Source of the DNA: Maridesulfovibrio ferrireducens
GTDB lineage: Bacteria > Desulfobacterota > Desulfovibrionia > Desulfovibrionales > Desulfovibrionaceae
NCBI RefSeq assembly: GCF_016342405.1
Contig: NZ_JAEINN010000003.1
Span: 307,404 to 371,403 of the forward strand
Length of the DNA: 64,000 nucleotides
Reading direction: 5' to 3'
Part shown: positions 1-8,139 of the stretch, in pieces
Numbering within the stretch: position 1 is the first letter of the stretch
Layout: the number at the start of each line of letters is the position of its first letter
The notes under the pieces: generated by a model
Database searches by the model: none
Told to the model about the DNA's origin: nothing
Seen by the model: only the letters and a program-made list of their open reading frames with translations
Program-made: the position numbers and the translations under genes

Positions 1-1277
1 CTGCCGAGTTGTTCCATTGTTTCCTTGAGATTAGCTGTTCTATCCTGAATGTCCGTCATAGCAACAATAGTATCTTGAACCATTTCAGCGCCTTCACCGG
101 CCTTTTCCATAGACATCTCAGAGCTTTCACTTGTTTCGGAAGCATTTCGGGCAACTTCAAGAACAGTAACATTCATTTCTTCCATTGCTGTTGCAGTCTC
201 GGCCACTCTCTGCTTCTGGAATTCACTTCCCCTCAGAATTTCTTCAGCGCTGGCGGTAACTTCATCAGTAATTGTAGAAACACGATCAATAACGGCCTGC
301 AACTTTTCAGCAGCAGCCAGCATACCTTCCTTCTTTGCCCCTTCCGCACGCTTAGTTGCTTCCTGAGCTTCAGCTGCAGCCTTCTGAGCAATCTTAGTTG
401 CTTCCTGAGCTTCTGCTTCCTTTAGCTTAATACTCTCAATATTCTGAGACAAAGTAGAAACCATTGAATTCAAAGCTTGTTGCAGCGTGGAAATTTCATT
501 TCTACCCTGCGGATCAAGACTTACATCAAGGTTACCTTCAGCTACAGATGTTGCAGCTTCGGTTGATTCACGTAAAGGTGTTACAATTGTTCTTATAAGA
601 TAGAGACTTAAAGGTAATATGAAAATGAGAAAAACTCCGCCGGCTCCGAGCAGAATCTTCATAGTAATAGAATCTGCACTTTCATTCATAGCACCACTGA
701 TACGAGCCTTTTCACGATCAATATTATCAATATAAACACCGGTTCCTATCCACATATCAGTTCCGGGAATCATCTGTGCATAACTAACCTTCGGCTGAAT
801 CCCAGCTCCAGGTTTATCAAAATCATAGGTAACAAAACCACCACCATCGTGTGCAACATTATCTAGTTCCTGAACAAACAAAAGACCCTTATCATCCTTG
901 AGCCCGCCAAGATCCTGTCCTTGTAAGGACTTCTTGGTAGGCATAACCATATTTACAGTACCCTTATATACAAAAAAGTACCCGGAATTGTCCTTTTCAT
1001 ATCTGATCGGGTCCAAAGCATTACGTATAAACTTTAGCTTCGCGTCTTCACCCGTAATAGCCTTTAACTCTTCACCAATAGAAAGGGCCATGCTCTTAGT
1101 AGCTACATGTATCTTATCTTTCTGATCTGCAAGCATGACCTTTTCAGTCTCGCTTACGCCATATGCCGTAATATCGCGGATAGCTCCTAAAAAAAGCACT
1201 CCGGTTACAATCAAAAATAGAACCATCAGAGCTAACAAAAAGAAAAATCTGGATCCGATTGATAAATTTTTAAACAT
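1..1277 (-). CDS. Methyl-accepting chemotaxis protein, 3' end cut by window
   Basis: Chemoreceptor that senses a periplasmic ligand and signals to CheA/CheW. I translated it by hand from the ATG at 1277 (ribosome site AGGGGAGG five bases upstream); it stays open to base 1. The order is a short cytoplasmic start ([12 protein letters not shown]), first membrane helix, a single-Cache domain with the [19 protein letters not shown] signature, second helix, HAMP, then the beginning of the methyl-accepting coiled coil. About 425 residues are visible; the conserved hairpin tip lies outside the window. It is a close paralogue of the receptor at 1862-3667, with near-identical N-terminus, Cache motif and HAMP. 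Ligand unknown; single-Cache domains often bind small carboxylates, which would suit the neighbouring lactate genes, but that is inference. Confidence 0.93.
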   Translation of the reverse strand, partial: MFKNLSIGSRFFFLLALMVLFLIVTGVLFLGAIRDITAYGVSETEKVMLADQKDKIHVATKSMALSIGEELKAITGEDAKLKFIRNALDPIRYEKDNSGYFFVYKGTVNMVMPTKKSLQGQDLGGLKDDKGLLFVQELDNVAHDGGGFVTYDFDKPGAGIQPKVSYAQMIPGTDMWIGTGVYIDNIDREKARISGAMNESADSITMKILLGAGGVFLIFILPLSLYLIRTIVTPLRESTEAATSVAEGNLDVSLDPQGRNEISTLQQALNSMVSTLSQNIESIKLKEAEAQEATKIAQKAAAEAQEATKRAEGAKKEGMLAAAEKLQAVIDRVSTITDEVTASAEEILRGSEFQKQRVAETATAMEEMNVTVLEVARNASETSESSEMSMEKAGEGAEMVQDTIVAMTDIQDRTANLKETMEQLG

Positions 1278-1422
1278 AGGATCCTCCCCTATAAGATATT
1301 ACACACATTGAACGCATCAATTCAGAAGACAATTCCTGAACCAGTTACTAAAACCTAATCCCAATATACACGACATATAATTTTAATAAAAGTATTTTGT
1401 AAAAAAAGTTGAAACAAAAAAA

Positions 1423-1452
1423 AGAGCTGGAAGTAGTTAAACTTCCAGCTCT
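1423..1452 (-). terminator. Rho-independent terminator of the Dabb gene
   Basis: A perfect 12-bp stem (AGAGCTGGAAGT with ACTTCCAGCTCT) and 6-base loop lie just beyond the stop at 1477. On the minus strand the stem is followed by a T run (bases 1416-1422). Confidence 0.85.
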
Positions 1453-1476
1453 CTAAAAATAATAATTATGGAGTTA

Positions 1477-1779
1477 CTATATCACGTAATCAATAACACT
1501 TCGGGATGATGCGACCTGTTTGACAAAAGCAACACATTCCTGATGCAAAGGATGAATCTGATAACCATCAAGATCTTCTTTTGTATCAAATTCGGAATAA
1601 AGTACAACATTGCAGGCCGGAGATGCTTCGAAAACGTCTACACTTACTTCAATATGTTTAAGGGTTTCGATCTTTCCAGCCAGATTTTCAAGAATTTCTT
1701 TAATTTTCAGCCCATTTTGAACAGCAGTTCCACCTTCAGCTTCATCCTTCAACGTCCACATAACGATATGCTTAATCAT
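1477..1779 (-). CDS. Dabb (stress-responsive A/B barrel) domain protein
   Basis: A 100-residue single-domain protein of the Dabb family. The start MIKHIVMWTLKDEA and the C-terminal motif IHPLHQECVAFVKQV (residues about 76-90) are typical: an N-terminal strand with the family His, and the HPxHxxF-like helix end. These proteins form dimeric ferredoxin-like barrels; the exact reaction is usually unknown. The start has AAGGAG well placed. It sits alone between two chemoreceptor genes, with its own terminator, so it is probably a single transcription unit. No pathway can be assigned from context. Confidence 0.85.
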   Translation of the reverse strand: MIKHIVMWTLKDEAEGGTAVQNGLKIKEILENLAGKIETLKHIEVSVDVFEASPACNVVLYSEFDTKEDLDGYQIHPLHQECVAFVKQVASSRSVIDYVI

Positions 1780-1861
1780 TACTTTCTCCTTTGCCTAATT
1801 ATTTGTAATGCCGGTTAAATCGGCATAAAACCCCAATAACACACAATCATTAATAAATTTA

Positions 1862-3667
1862 TTATCTACGTAGTTCTTCAACCAGAGCAACAAGCGCATC
1901 AACCTCACCGGAGAGATCTTTTGCGCCCTCTGCAGCACGCATACTGTTTTTCGCATTATCTTCAGTCATAGAATCTATTTCGGCGATACTGCGATTAATC
2001 TCTTCCGATGTTGCCGACTGCTCCTCTGCGGCTGTGGCAATGGACTGAACCTGCCCCGCAGCATTTCCTGCAAGCTCAACAATTTCAGCAAGAACATCAC
2101 CAGACGTCCTTGAATACTCGGTAGCACCGCTAATCGCTTTAACAGCGCTCTGCATACCCGATATATTCTGTTTTGCGAGGCTCTGAATCAAAGCAATGCT
2201 CTTTTCAACTTCATCTGTTGCACCGATTGTTTTTTCTGCGAGCTTGCGGACTTCATCAGCAACAACCGCAAAACCTCGACCGGCTTCCCCTGCTCTGGCA
2301 GCTTCAATTGCAGCATTAAGAGCCAATAGATTTGTCTGATCGGCAATGTCATTAATTACGCCGATAACCTTTCCGATATCAGTTGATTGAGTATTAAGCT
2401 TATCCATAAGTTCTTCAAGATCATTAGTCTGCTTTTGAATACCCAGCATCGACTCAATGGTCCTTTGAACAACTTGATGTCCTTCGGTAGCTTTATTTCT
2501 TGTTTGTTCCGTGTCTTTGTTCGTTTCAGAAGCATTCTGAGCAACTTCAAGAACAGTCGCTGTCATCTCTTCCATTGCTGTGGCAGTTTCTGCTATGCGC
2601 TGTTTCTGAAAATCACTTCCGGTCATTATTTCTTCAGTGCTCTGTTCAACATTTTTAGAAATATCAACTATATTTTTTAAAACAGACTCAAGTTTATCCG
2701 CAGCAGTCTGCATACCTTCTTTCTTAGCCCCTTCGGCCTGACGAAGCGCTTCATCTGCTTGCTTAGCGGCCAACTTGGCAACACGGGTCTGCTCTTCAGC
2801 CTCCGCACTTTTCGCTTTTATATTTTCAAGATTAGACGACAAAGTGACAACCATTGAATTTAAAGCACTTTGCAAAGTAGAAATTTCATTTCGTCCCTGC
2901 GGATTAAGCTTTACATCAAGATCACCTGAAGCAACTTTACTGGCAGCTTCAGTCGATTCATGCAAAGGACGAACAATCGTCCGGATCATATACAGACAAA
3001 GTGGTAAAACTAAAAAAATTAAAACAGCCCCGACTATTATCCCAATCTTAATAGTACCGGACTTAGCATTGCTTATCATCTCACCATTGATCCGGGCTTT
3101 AACTTCATCGATATTATCAATGTAAACCCCTGTTCCAATCCACATATCCGTGCCGGGTATCATTTCTGCGTAGCCGAGTTTAGGCTGAATCCCTTTACCA
3201 GGCTTATCAAAAACGTAAGAAACAAATCCGCCGCCACTTAGAGCTGCACGTGCAAGATCCTGAACAAAATATACACCATTTTTATCCTTGGCGTTCTTTA
3301 AATCTTTACCCTGAACAGCTTTTTTCGTAGGCAGTGCAACGTTAACAGTACCCCTGTATACAAAGAAATATCCTGACTTGTCTTTTTCGAACCTGATTTT
3401 ATCAACTGCTTTTCTTATAAATTCAACTTTATCATCCTGATCATGAACGTCTTTCAGTTCTTCTCCGAGAGAAAGTGCAATCGTTTTAGTCGCAACCTCA
3501 ATTTTGCCTTTCTCCTCTTGGAACATGACTTTTTGAATCTCACTCATTCCGTAGTCAGCAAGTTCCTGATTTTGCATCATAAACATCGTTCCACTAAGAA
3601 TTAGAAACAAAAACATCACCAGCAACAGTACAAAAAATCTGCCGCCAATCGATAAATTTTTAAACAT
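1862..3667 (-). CDS. Methyl-accepting chemotaxis protein (single Cache, HAMP, MCP signal)
   Basis: Complete 601-residue chemoreceptor. Membrane helix at about 10-32, single-Cache periplasmic sensor about 40-200 ([20 protein letters not shown]), second membrane helix about 208-228, HAMP about 230-285, long coiled coil, and the invariant signalling tip near residues 445-480 ([32 protein letters not shown]). Possible methylation sites flank the tip (for example [12 protein letters not shown]). There is no obvious CheR-binding C-terminal pentapeptide. Paralogue of the receptor at 1-1277; the shared N-terminal and HAMP sequences suggest tandem duplication. Ligand unknown. Confidence 0.95.
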   Translation of the reverse strand: MFKNLSIGGRFFVLLLVMFLFLILSGTMFMMQNQELADYGMSEIQKVMFQEEKGKIEVATKTIALSLGEELKDVHDQDDKVEFIRKAVDKIRFEKDKSGYFFVYRGTVNVALPTKKAVQGKDLKNAKDKNGVYFVQDLARAALSGGGFVSYVFDKPGKGIQPKLGYAEMIPGTDMWIGTGVYIDNIDEVKARINGEMISNAKSGTIKIGIIVGAVLIFLVLPLCLYMIRTIVRPLHESTEAASKVASGDLDVKLNPQGRNEISTLQSALNSMVVTLSSNLENIKAKSAEAEEQTRVAKLAAKQADEALRQAEGAKKEGMQTAADKLESVLKNIVDISKNVEQSTEEIMTGSDFQKQRIAETATAMEEMTATVLEVAQNASETNKDTEQTRNKATEGHQVVQRTIESMLGIQKQTNDLEELMDKLNTQSTDIGKVIGVINDIADQTNLLALNAAIEAARAGEAGRGFAVVADEVRKLAEKTIGATDEVEKSIALIQSLAKQNISGMQSAVKAISGATEYSRTSGDVLAEIVELAGNAAGQVQSIATAAEEQSATSEEINRSIAEIDSMTEDNAKNSMRAAEGAKDLSGEVDALVALVEELRR

Positions 3668-3736
3668 AGCACTCTCCTTTCACAAGCAAGAATTAAACTA
3701 TATAGACAATCATTCTAAAAAATTAGATTCAAAAAA

Positions 3737-3771
3737 AGGCTTTTCCACCGGGCGAGCGAATGGAAAAGCCT
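3737..3771 (-). terminator. Hairpin with T tract, second terminator after the lut genes
   Basis: An 11-bp perfect stem (AGGCTTTTCCA with TGGAAAAGCCT) and 13-base loop, followed on the minus strand by a run of seven T (3731-3737). It lies downstream of the hairpin at 3872-3910, so together they form a double stop for the lactate region. Confidence 0.7.
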
Positions 3772-3871
3772 GGATTGTGCGGCAAGTAACCGATATATTT
3801 TCAGTTGCGAGGTGAAGGTACCGGACATGGAGGCAATGCTGTTTACATGCCGCGACGATAAATATTTAAAC

Positions 3872-3910
3872 AGAATCAGCTGTCACGCCTTATGCGAGAC
3901 AGCTGATTCT
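3872..3910 (-). terminator. Strong hairpin at the end of the lactate operon
   Basis: A perfect 13-bp stem (AGAATCAGCTGTC with GACAGCTGATTCT) starts ten bases past the stop at 3920. The T tract on the minus strand is poor, so it may act with the T-rich hairpin at 3737-3771 or protect the mRNA 3' end. Confidence 0.6.
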
Positions 3911-3919
3911 ACCATTTAA

Positions 3920-6076
3920 CTATTTTCTGCGCTCGGATAAAAGTTCCGCAACATGACGGACTTCTATATCAAGGCCTTTCTTCTTAGCACCGCCGCGAAG
4001 CTGCATAACACAACCGGGGCAATCGGTAAGCAGAACAGCTGCACCAGTTTCTTCTACGTTGTGCATTTTCTTAGAAAGCAACTGTTCAGATATTTTAGGG
4101 AACTTAACTGAGTAAGTTCCTCCGAATCCGCAACATACTTCTTCTTCAGCACATTCTACGTAGTCGAGTCCTGCTTTAACCATCAACTCACGAGGAGCGG
4201 CTTTTACGTCCAATCCTCTGCAAAGGTGACAAGGAGCATGATAAGTAACTTTTTTACCCTTTGAATCAAGGAAGTCTTCTTCTTTAATTCCGACCACATC
4301 GTTCATAAAGGAACTGTAATCGATAACCTTGTCTGCAAATTCTTGAACACGAATTGCATATTTAGGATCATGGCCAAGCATTTTCGGATAATTATGTTTG
4401 AGATGTGACGCACAAGAAGCACACATGGTCAGAATATATTCACAATCTGAATTTTCAAAAGCTTCCATATTCTGAATTGCTACGTCTCTGCACGCTTGTT
4501 TTTCTCCCATCATCTGCAATGGAAGACCGCAACAAGACTGATCCATAGGGAATTCAAGAGCAATATCCTTACCGCGCATACTTTCCACGGTGGCTACAGA
4601 CTGCTCAGGGTAAACGAAATCTTGAACACAGCCGGAGAAAATCGCGACTTTGTGTTTTGGATTTGCAATCTTCGCAGGCTTAACTTTAGACCACATATCG
4701 CGGAAAGGAACTTCAGCAACCACCGGTAATGATCTGAAGTCATGATCAGGAGCAAAAATCATAGGCAGATGGCGAAGGAAACCGTCATTGCCTGCCACAG
4801 GTTTCTGAGCATATTTTGCTATACGCAGAAATTTGTGAAACAGTTTACGGTTTTTCATCATCTTGCCCAGCAGAGCAGAAGTAAGCGGATGCCCTTCTTC
4901 GTCCTGAATTCGGGCATGAATTTCTTTAATCAGAGCAGGAAGATCAATACCGCCTGCACAGATTTCCTTACATGCACCACAGTTGATACAGTTCTGAACA
5001 AGGTTTTTAGCTTTATCCGTTCCGTGGAAGAAGTAAGTGAGAATGAGGCCGATAGCCCCTATATAAATATGGCCCATCTTGTGGCCGCCGACCATGCGAT
5101 AAACAGGACAGACATTGGCACATGCTCCGCAACGAACGCATTGAAGAACTTCAGCGAACACCGGGTCTTTAGCGAGAGCGCGTCTTCCATTGTCCAAAAA
5201 CACGAAGTGCACTTTCTTCCTGTCATCCTCAGCCACGGCACACTCGTTAGACCCGGTGATCCAGGTAACATAAGAAGTGATCGCCTGCCCTGTAGCATTC
5301 CGAGGCAAAGCTCTGAGAACGCGTAATGCGTCATGTAAATTAGGTGTAAGCTTATCAAGCCCCATCAGAGCAACATGAACTCTAGGTAAAGTGGTAACCA
5401 ATCTGGCGTTACCTTCATTGGTTACAATACCAATGGTTCCAGTCTCTGCAATTGCAAAGTTACAACCGGAAATACCCATATCAGCTTCAGTAAATTTCTG
5501 GCGAAGTTCTCGGCGGGCAACTTTAACAAGCTTCTGAATATCATCATCCTGCTTTTTGCCAGTAGCTTCAGTAAAAGTCTCGCTGACCTGATGGCGGGAA
5601 AGATGAATCGCAGGCATAACCATGTGACTCGGGCCTTCATGACGCAACTGAATAATCCACTCACCGAGGTCAGTTTCAACAACATCCAGATTGAGATCTT
5701 CCAAATGATGATTGAGAAGTGTTTCCTCAGCCGTCATGGATTTAGACTTAACAATCTTTGTACATTTTTCTTCCTGAGCAATACGACCGATAATTTCATT
5801 CGCTTCTTTAGCTGTTGCAGCCAAATGAACAACTGCACCATTTTTTTCAGCTTCTTCTTTAAACTTAACAAAAAGTTCGTCTATATTTGCAGTAGAACAA
5901 GCTTTCGCTTTTGCAATATCTTTTATCAAAGCTTTATCATCAATTTCTTTAAAAGCATTCGCTCTGCTTGTGCGGTAAGCAATGGCGAAATTATCCATAG
6001 CAGTCCGCAGGAAATCATTACCTAAAGCTTCTCTAACTTGGCCTTTGTACTCTTTAAAATTTTTGGCATCCTGCAT
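3920..6076 (-). CDS. lutB: L-lactate dehydrogenase LutB-LutA fusion (LUD, 2x 4Fe-4S, two CCG domains)
   Basis: Membrane-associated Fe-S component of the Lut-type L-lactate oxidation complex. Residues about 60-300 form a LUD domain as in LutB/LldF. Two ferredoxin-type clusters follow: CVRCGACANVCP at about 313-324 and CINCGACKEIC at about 363-373. From about 480 onwards two cysteine-rich CCG domains follow (SGCVQ, SCCGLP, then CHLCRGL, VCCGFGG, DCPGC), which in Bacillus and Shewanella make up the separate LutA/LldE protein. At 718 residues it is a natural LutB+LutA fusion, as in D. vulgaris. The ATG overlaps the lutC stop (TAATG), with GGAGGAC inside lutC, so the two are translationally coupled. 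Substrate is assigned from family and context. Confidence 0.9.
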   Translation of the reverse strand: MQDAKNFKEYKGQVREALGNDFLRTAMDNFAIAYRTSRANAFKEIDDKALIKDIAKAKACSTANIDELFVKFKEEAEKNGAVVHLAATAKEANEIIGRIAQEEKCTKIVKSKSMTAEETLLNHHLEDLNLDVVETDLGEWIIQLRHEGPSHMVMPAIHLSRHQVSETFTEATGKKQDDDIQKLVKVARRELRQKFTEADMGISGCNFAIAETGTIGIVTNEGNARLVTTLPRVHVALMGLDKLTPNLHDALRVLRALPRNATGQAITSYVTWITGSNECAVAEDDRKKVHFVFLDNGRRALAKDPVFAEVLQCVRCGACANVCPVYRMVGGHKMGHIYIGAIGLILTYFFHGTDKAKNLVQNCINCGACKEICAGGIDLPALIKEIHARIQDEEGHPLTSALLGKMMKNRKLFHKFLRIAKYAQKPVAGNDGFLRHLPMIFAPDHDFRSLPVVAEVPFRDMWSKVKPAKIANPKHKVAIFSGCVQDFVYPEQSVATVESMRGKDIALEFPMDQSCCGLPLQMMGEKQACRDVAIQNMEAFENSDCEYILTMCASCASHLKHNYPKMLGHDPKYAIRVQEFADKVIDYSSFMNDVVGIKEEDFLDSKGKKVTYHAPCHLCRGLDVKAAPRELMVKAGLDYVECAEEEVCCGFGGTYSVKFPKISEQLLSKKMHNVEETGAAVLLTDCPGCVMQLRGGAKKKGLDIEVRHVAELLSERRK

Positions 6077-6702
6077 TATTTGTCCTCCAGAAGAAGAATA
6101 TGAAGTTCGAGTGGGCCGTGCACTCCAATAGCAAGCACTCGCTCAATATCAGCAGTTCGGCTGGCACCAGTGATAAACGCTGTATAATCAGCAGCGCGCA
6201 TACACTCTTCCAAGAATGATTCCAGTTCATAAGAAGTACCGACGATCTTAGACTTTGGAAGTACAGCGACATGAACTTCACTGATCATTGTAGCAATTCT
6301 TAATTCTTCACTGCGGGACTTAAGTACAAGAGTTCCGGTTTCCGCAATTCCATGGTCGACAACGGTAAAACCGATATCAATTCCACCTAGATAATTACGA
6401 AGACCATCTTTCAAAAGGTCAAAACCATTCTCAGAACAGAATTTGCCTAATGATGAAAACTGTTTTTTATTGAGGGCGGGCGCGGCTATAGTTTTTCCGG
6501 TCTTGGTCTCACAAAGAGCACCGGCTTTAGCGGAAAGACCTTCTTCACAACCGGAAACAAGTAATTTACAAGCTTCTTTTTTGCCGCAAAGGTCTATTGT
6601 GTACTGGAAAGCTTCGTCTAAAGAAGACACTTCTGAAACTATGGCCGACACTAATCCGGCCTTTTCAGTGAAAAGTTTGACATTTTCGCTATTGACTGCC
6701 AT
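6076..6702 (-). CDS. lutC: LutC / LldG family lactate utilisation protein
   Basis: A 208-residue LUD-domain protein, the third component of the Lut L-lactate dehydrogenase complex. The family segment IGFTVVDHGIAETGTLVL is at about 112-129, followed by SEVHVAVLPKSKIV and ITGASRTADIERVLAIGVHGP, all typical of LutC. It has no Fe-S motif. The start is preceded by GGAG; the 3' end overlaps the start of the lutB fusion by one base. A 228-base gap with one stable hairpin separates it from ackA, so it may be read from the main operon or from an internal promoter. Confidence 0.9.
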   Translation of the reverse strand: MAVNSENVKLFTEKAGLVSAIVSEVSSLDEAFQYTIDLCGKKEACKLLVSGCEEGLSAKAGALCETKTGKTIAAPALNKKQFSSLGKFCSENGFDLLKDGLRNYLGGIDIGFTVVDHGIAETGTLVLKSRSEELRIATMISEVHVAVLPKSKIVGTSYELESFLEECMRAADYTAFITGASRTADIERVLAIGVHGPLELHILLLEDK

Positions 6703-6836
6703 TTTTTCTCCACGGTCAAAGGGGTAAACTCTTTAATGCAATATTCGTTGGTAATTCCCAGTGTAATACCGCTTCGACTTCCACTCGAATACAGTTACTT
6801 CAGCCCTTACACAGTCTGATCTGGGTACATTTCTTC

Positions 6837-6862
6837 GGGTCGTTCCATAACAGGAACGACCC
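6837..6862 (-). other. Intercistronic hairpin between ackA and lutC
   Basis: A perfect 10-bp stem (GGGTCGTTCC with GGAACGACCC) and 6-base loop in the 228-base gap. There is no T tract on either side, so it is not a classical terminator; an mRNA-stabilising or processing element is more likely. The rest of the gap shows no convincing gene. Confidence 0.5.
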
Positions 6863-6930
6863 AAACCATCCTTTTATTCCGGCACGGAAACTTCCACTCC
6901 CCGAACCGAATTTATCCTAGTAACTATCTG

Positions 6931-8139
6931 CTACAATCCAAGAACTGCAACAGTGTCGTTAGCAATTTCAAGCTCTTCATTTGTCGCTATAACAAAAACT
7001 TTTACAGGACTATCATCGGCACTGATTGCTGATGGAGTTCTATCCCAGTTCCAGTTTTTGTCAGAATCCATGATAATTCCGAAATTTTCGAGATCTGAAC
7101 AGGTTCTAGCTCTGTATTCAGGATCATTCTCACCGATTCCGGCAGTGAAGACGATAGCATCAACTTTGCCAAGTTCGAAGAAATAAGAACCTATAAACTG
7201 ACGTACTCTAAGAGTTGCCATTTCAAGAGCCAATTCTGCACGCTCATCACCCTTTTCAATACGGGAATGGATATCGCGAAGATCATTGGAACCGCAAATA
7301 CCCTTCAAGCCGCTTTCATTGGTAAACATTGTTACAACTTCAGCTGCACTCATGCCCTTTTTCTCAGAAATAAAACCGACAATAGCTGGATCAAGATCTC
7401 CACAACGGGTTCCCATTATGATCCCGCCAAGAGGTGTCAGTCCCATTGAAGTATCGATACATTTTCCGTTTTTAACAGCGGAAAGAGAAGCTCCGTTACC
7501 CAAATGAACAGTAACAAGATTGCACTCTTCAAGAGGTTTACCGAGAACTTTAGCAGCTTCGCGAGCTACATATTTATGTGAAGTTCCATGTGCTCCGTAA
7601 CGACGAAGACCAAACTCTTCGTAATATTCGTAAGGGATACCGTACATGAATGCTTTAGGTTCCATTGTCTGATGGAAAGCAGTGTCAAACACTACAACCT
7701 GTCTTACTCCGGGGAACAATTCCGTTGCAACTTCAATCCCGATAACATGTCCTGGATTGTGCAAAGGAGCCAAAGGAATAACGTCTCTGATTCCCTGAAG
7801 TACATCTGCATCGACTTCAACAGGCTTAGAAAAAAGTTCTCCGCCGTGCACGATTCTATGACCGATACCGGCTATTTCTGAACTATCTTTAATAACACCT
7901 TTTTCAGGGTCGGTTAAAAGGCGAACTACCTCATGCATTCCTTCTTTATGTGTAGGAAATGCACATTCAATAGCTTCTTTAAACTCTTTAGGAGTTCCAA
8001 GAAATGCTTTGTGAGTAAGACTGCCCATCTCTTCGCCGATACGTTCGACAATGCCGGAAGCAAGAGGATTGCCTGAAGTCATATCAAGAAGTTGATATTT
8101 AATTGATGAGCTTCCAGCGTTGATTACTAATATTTTCAT
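6931..8139 (-). CDS. ackA: Acetate kinase
   Basis: Converts acetyl phosphate and ADP to acetate and ATP, the substrate-level phosphorylation step of lactate oxidation. The protein is 402 residues, normal for AckA. It starts MKILVINAGSSSIKYQL (family phosphate-binding start) and carries FDTAFHQTM (about 179-187), ARYGAHGTSHKY-type segment (RRYGAHGTSHKYV) and GGIIMGTRCGDLDP. An in-frame start 75 bases upstream exists, but the ATG at 8139 gives the conserved N-terminus. Its A is shared with the pta stop (TAATG), so translation is coupled to pta. Confidence 0.97.
   Translation of the reverse strand: MKILVINAGSSSIKYQLLDMTSGNPLASGIVERIGEEMGSLTHKAFLGTPKEFKEAIECAFPTHKEGMHEVVRLLTDPEKGVIKDSSEIAGIGHRIVHGGELFSKPVEVDADVLQGIRDVIPLAPLHNPGHVIGIEVATELFPGVRQVVVFDTAFHQTMEPKAFMYGIPYEYYEEFGLRRYGAHGTSHKYVAREAAKVLGKPLEECNLVTVHLGNGASLSAVKNGKCIDTSMGLTPLGGIIMGTRCGDLDPAIVGFISEKKGMSAAEVVTMFTNESGLKGICGSNDLRDIHSRIEKGDERAELALEMATLRVRQFIGSYFFELGKVDAIVFTAGIGENDPEYRARTCSDLENFGIIMDSDKNWNWDRTPSAISADDSPVKVFVIATNEELEIANDTVAVLGL

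Noticed and set aside
6703..6930. A 20-codon frame between ackA and lutC on the minus strand
   Set aside because: The possible ribosome site is too close to the ATG, and the frame consists mostly of the hairpin arms.
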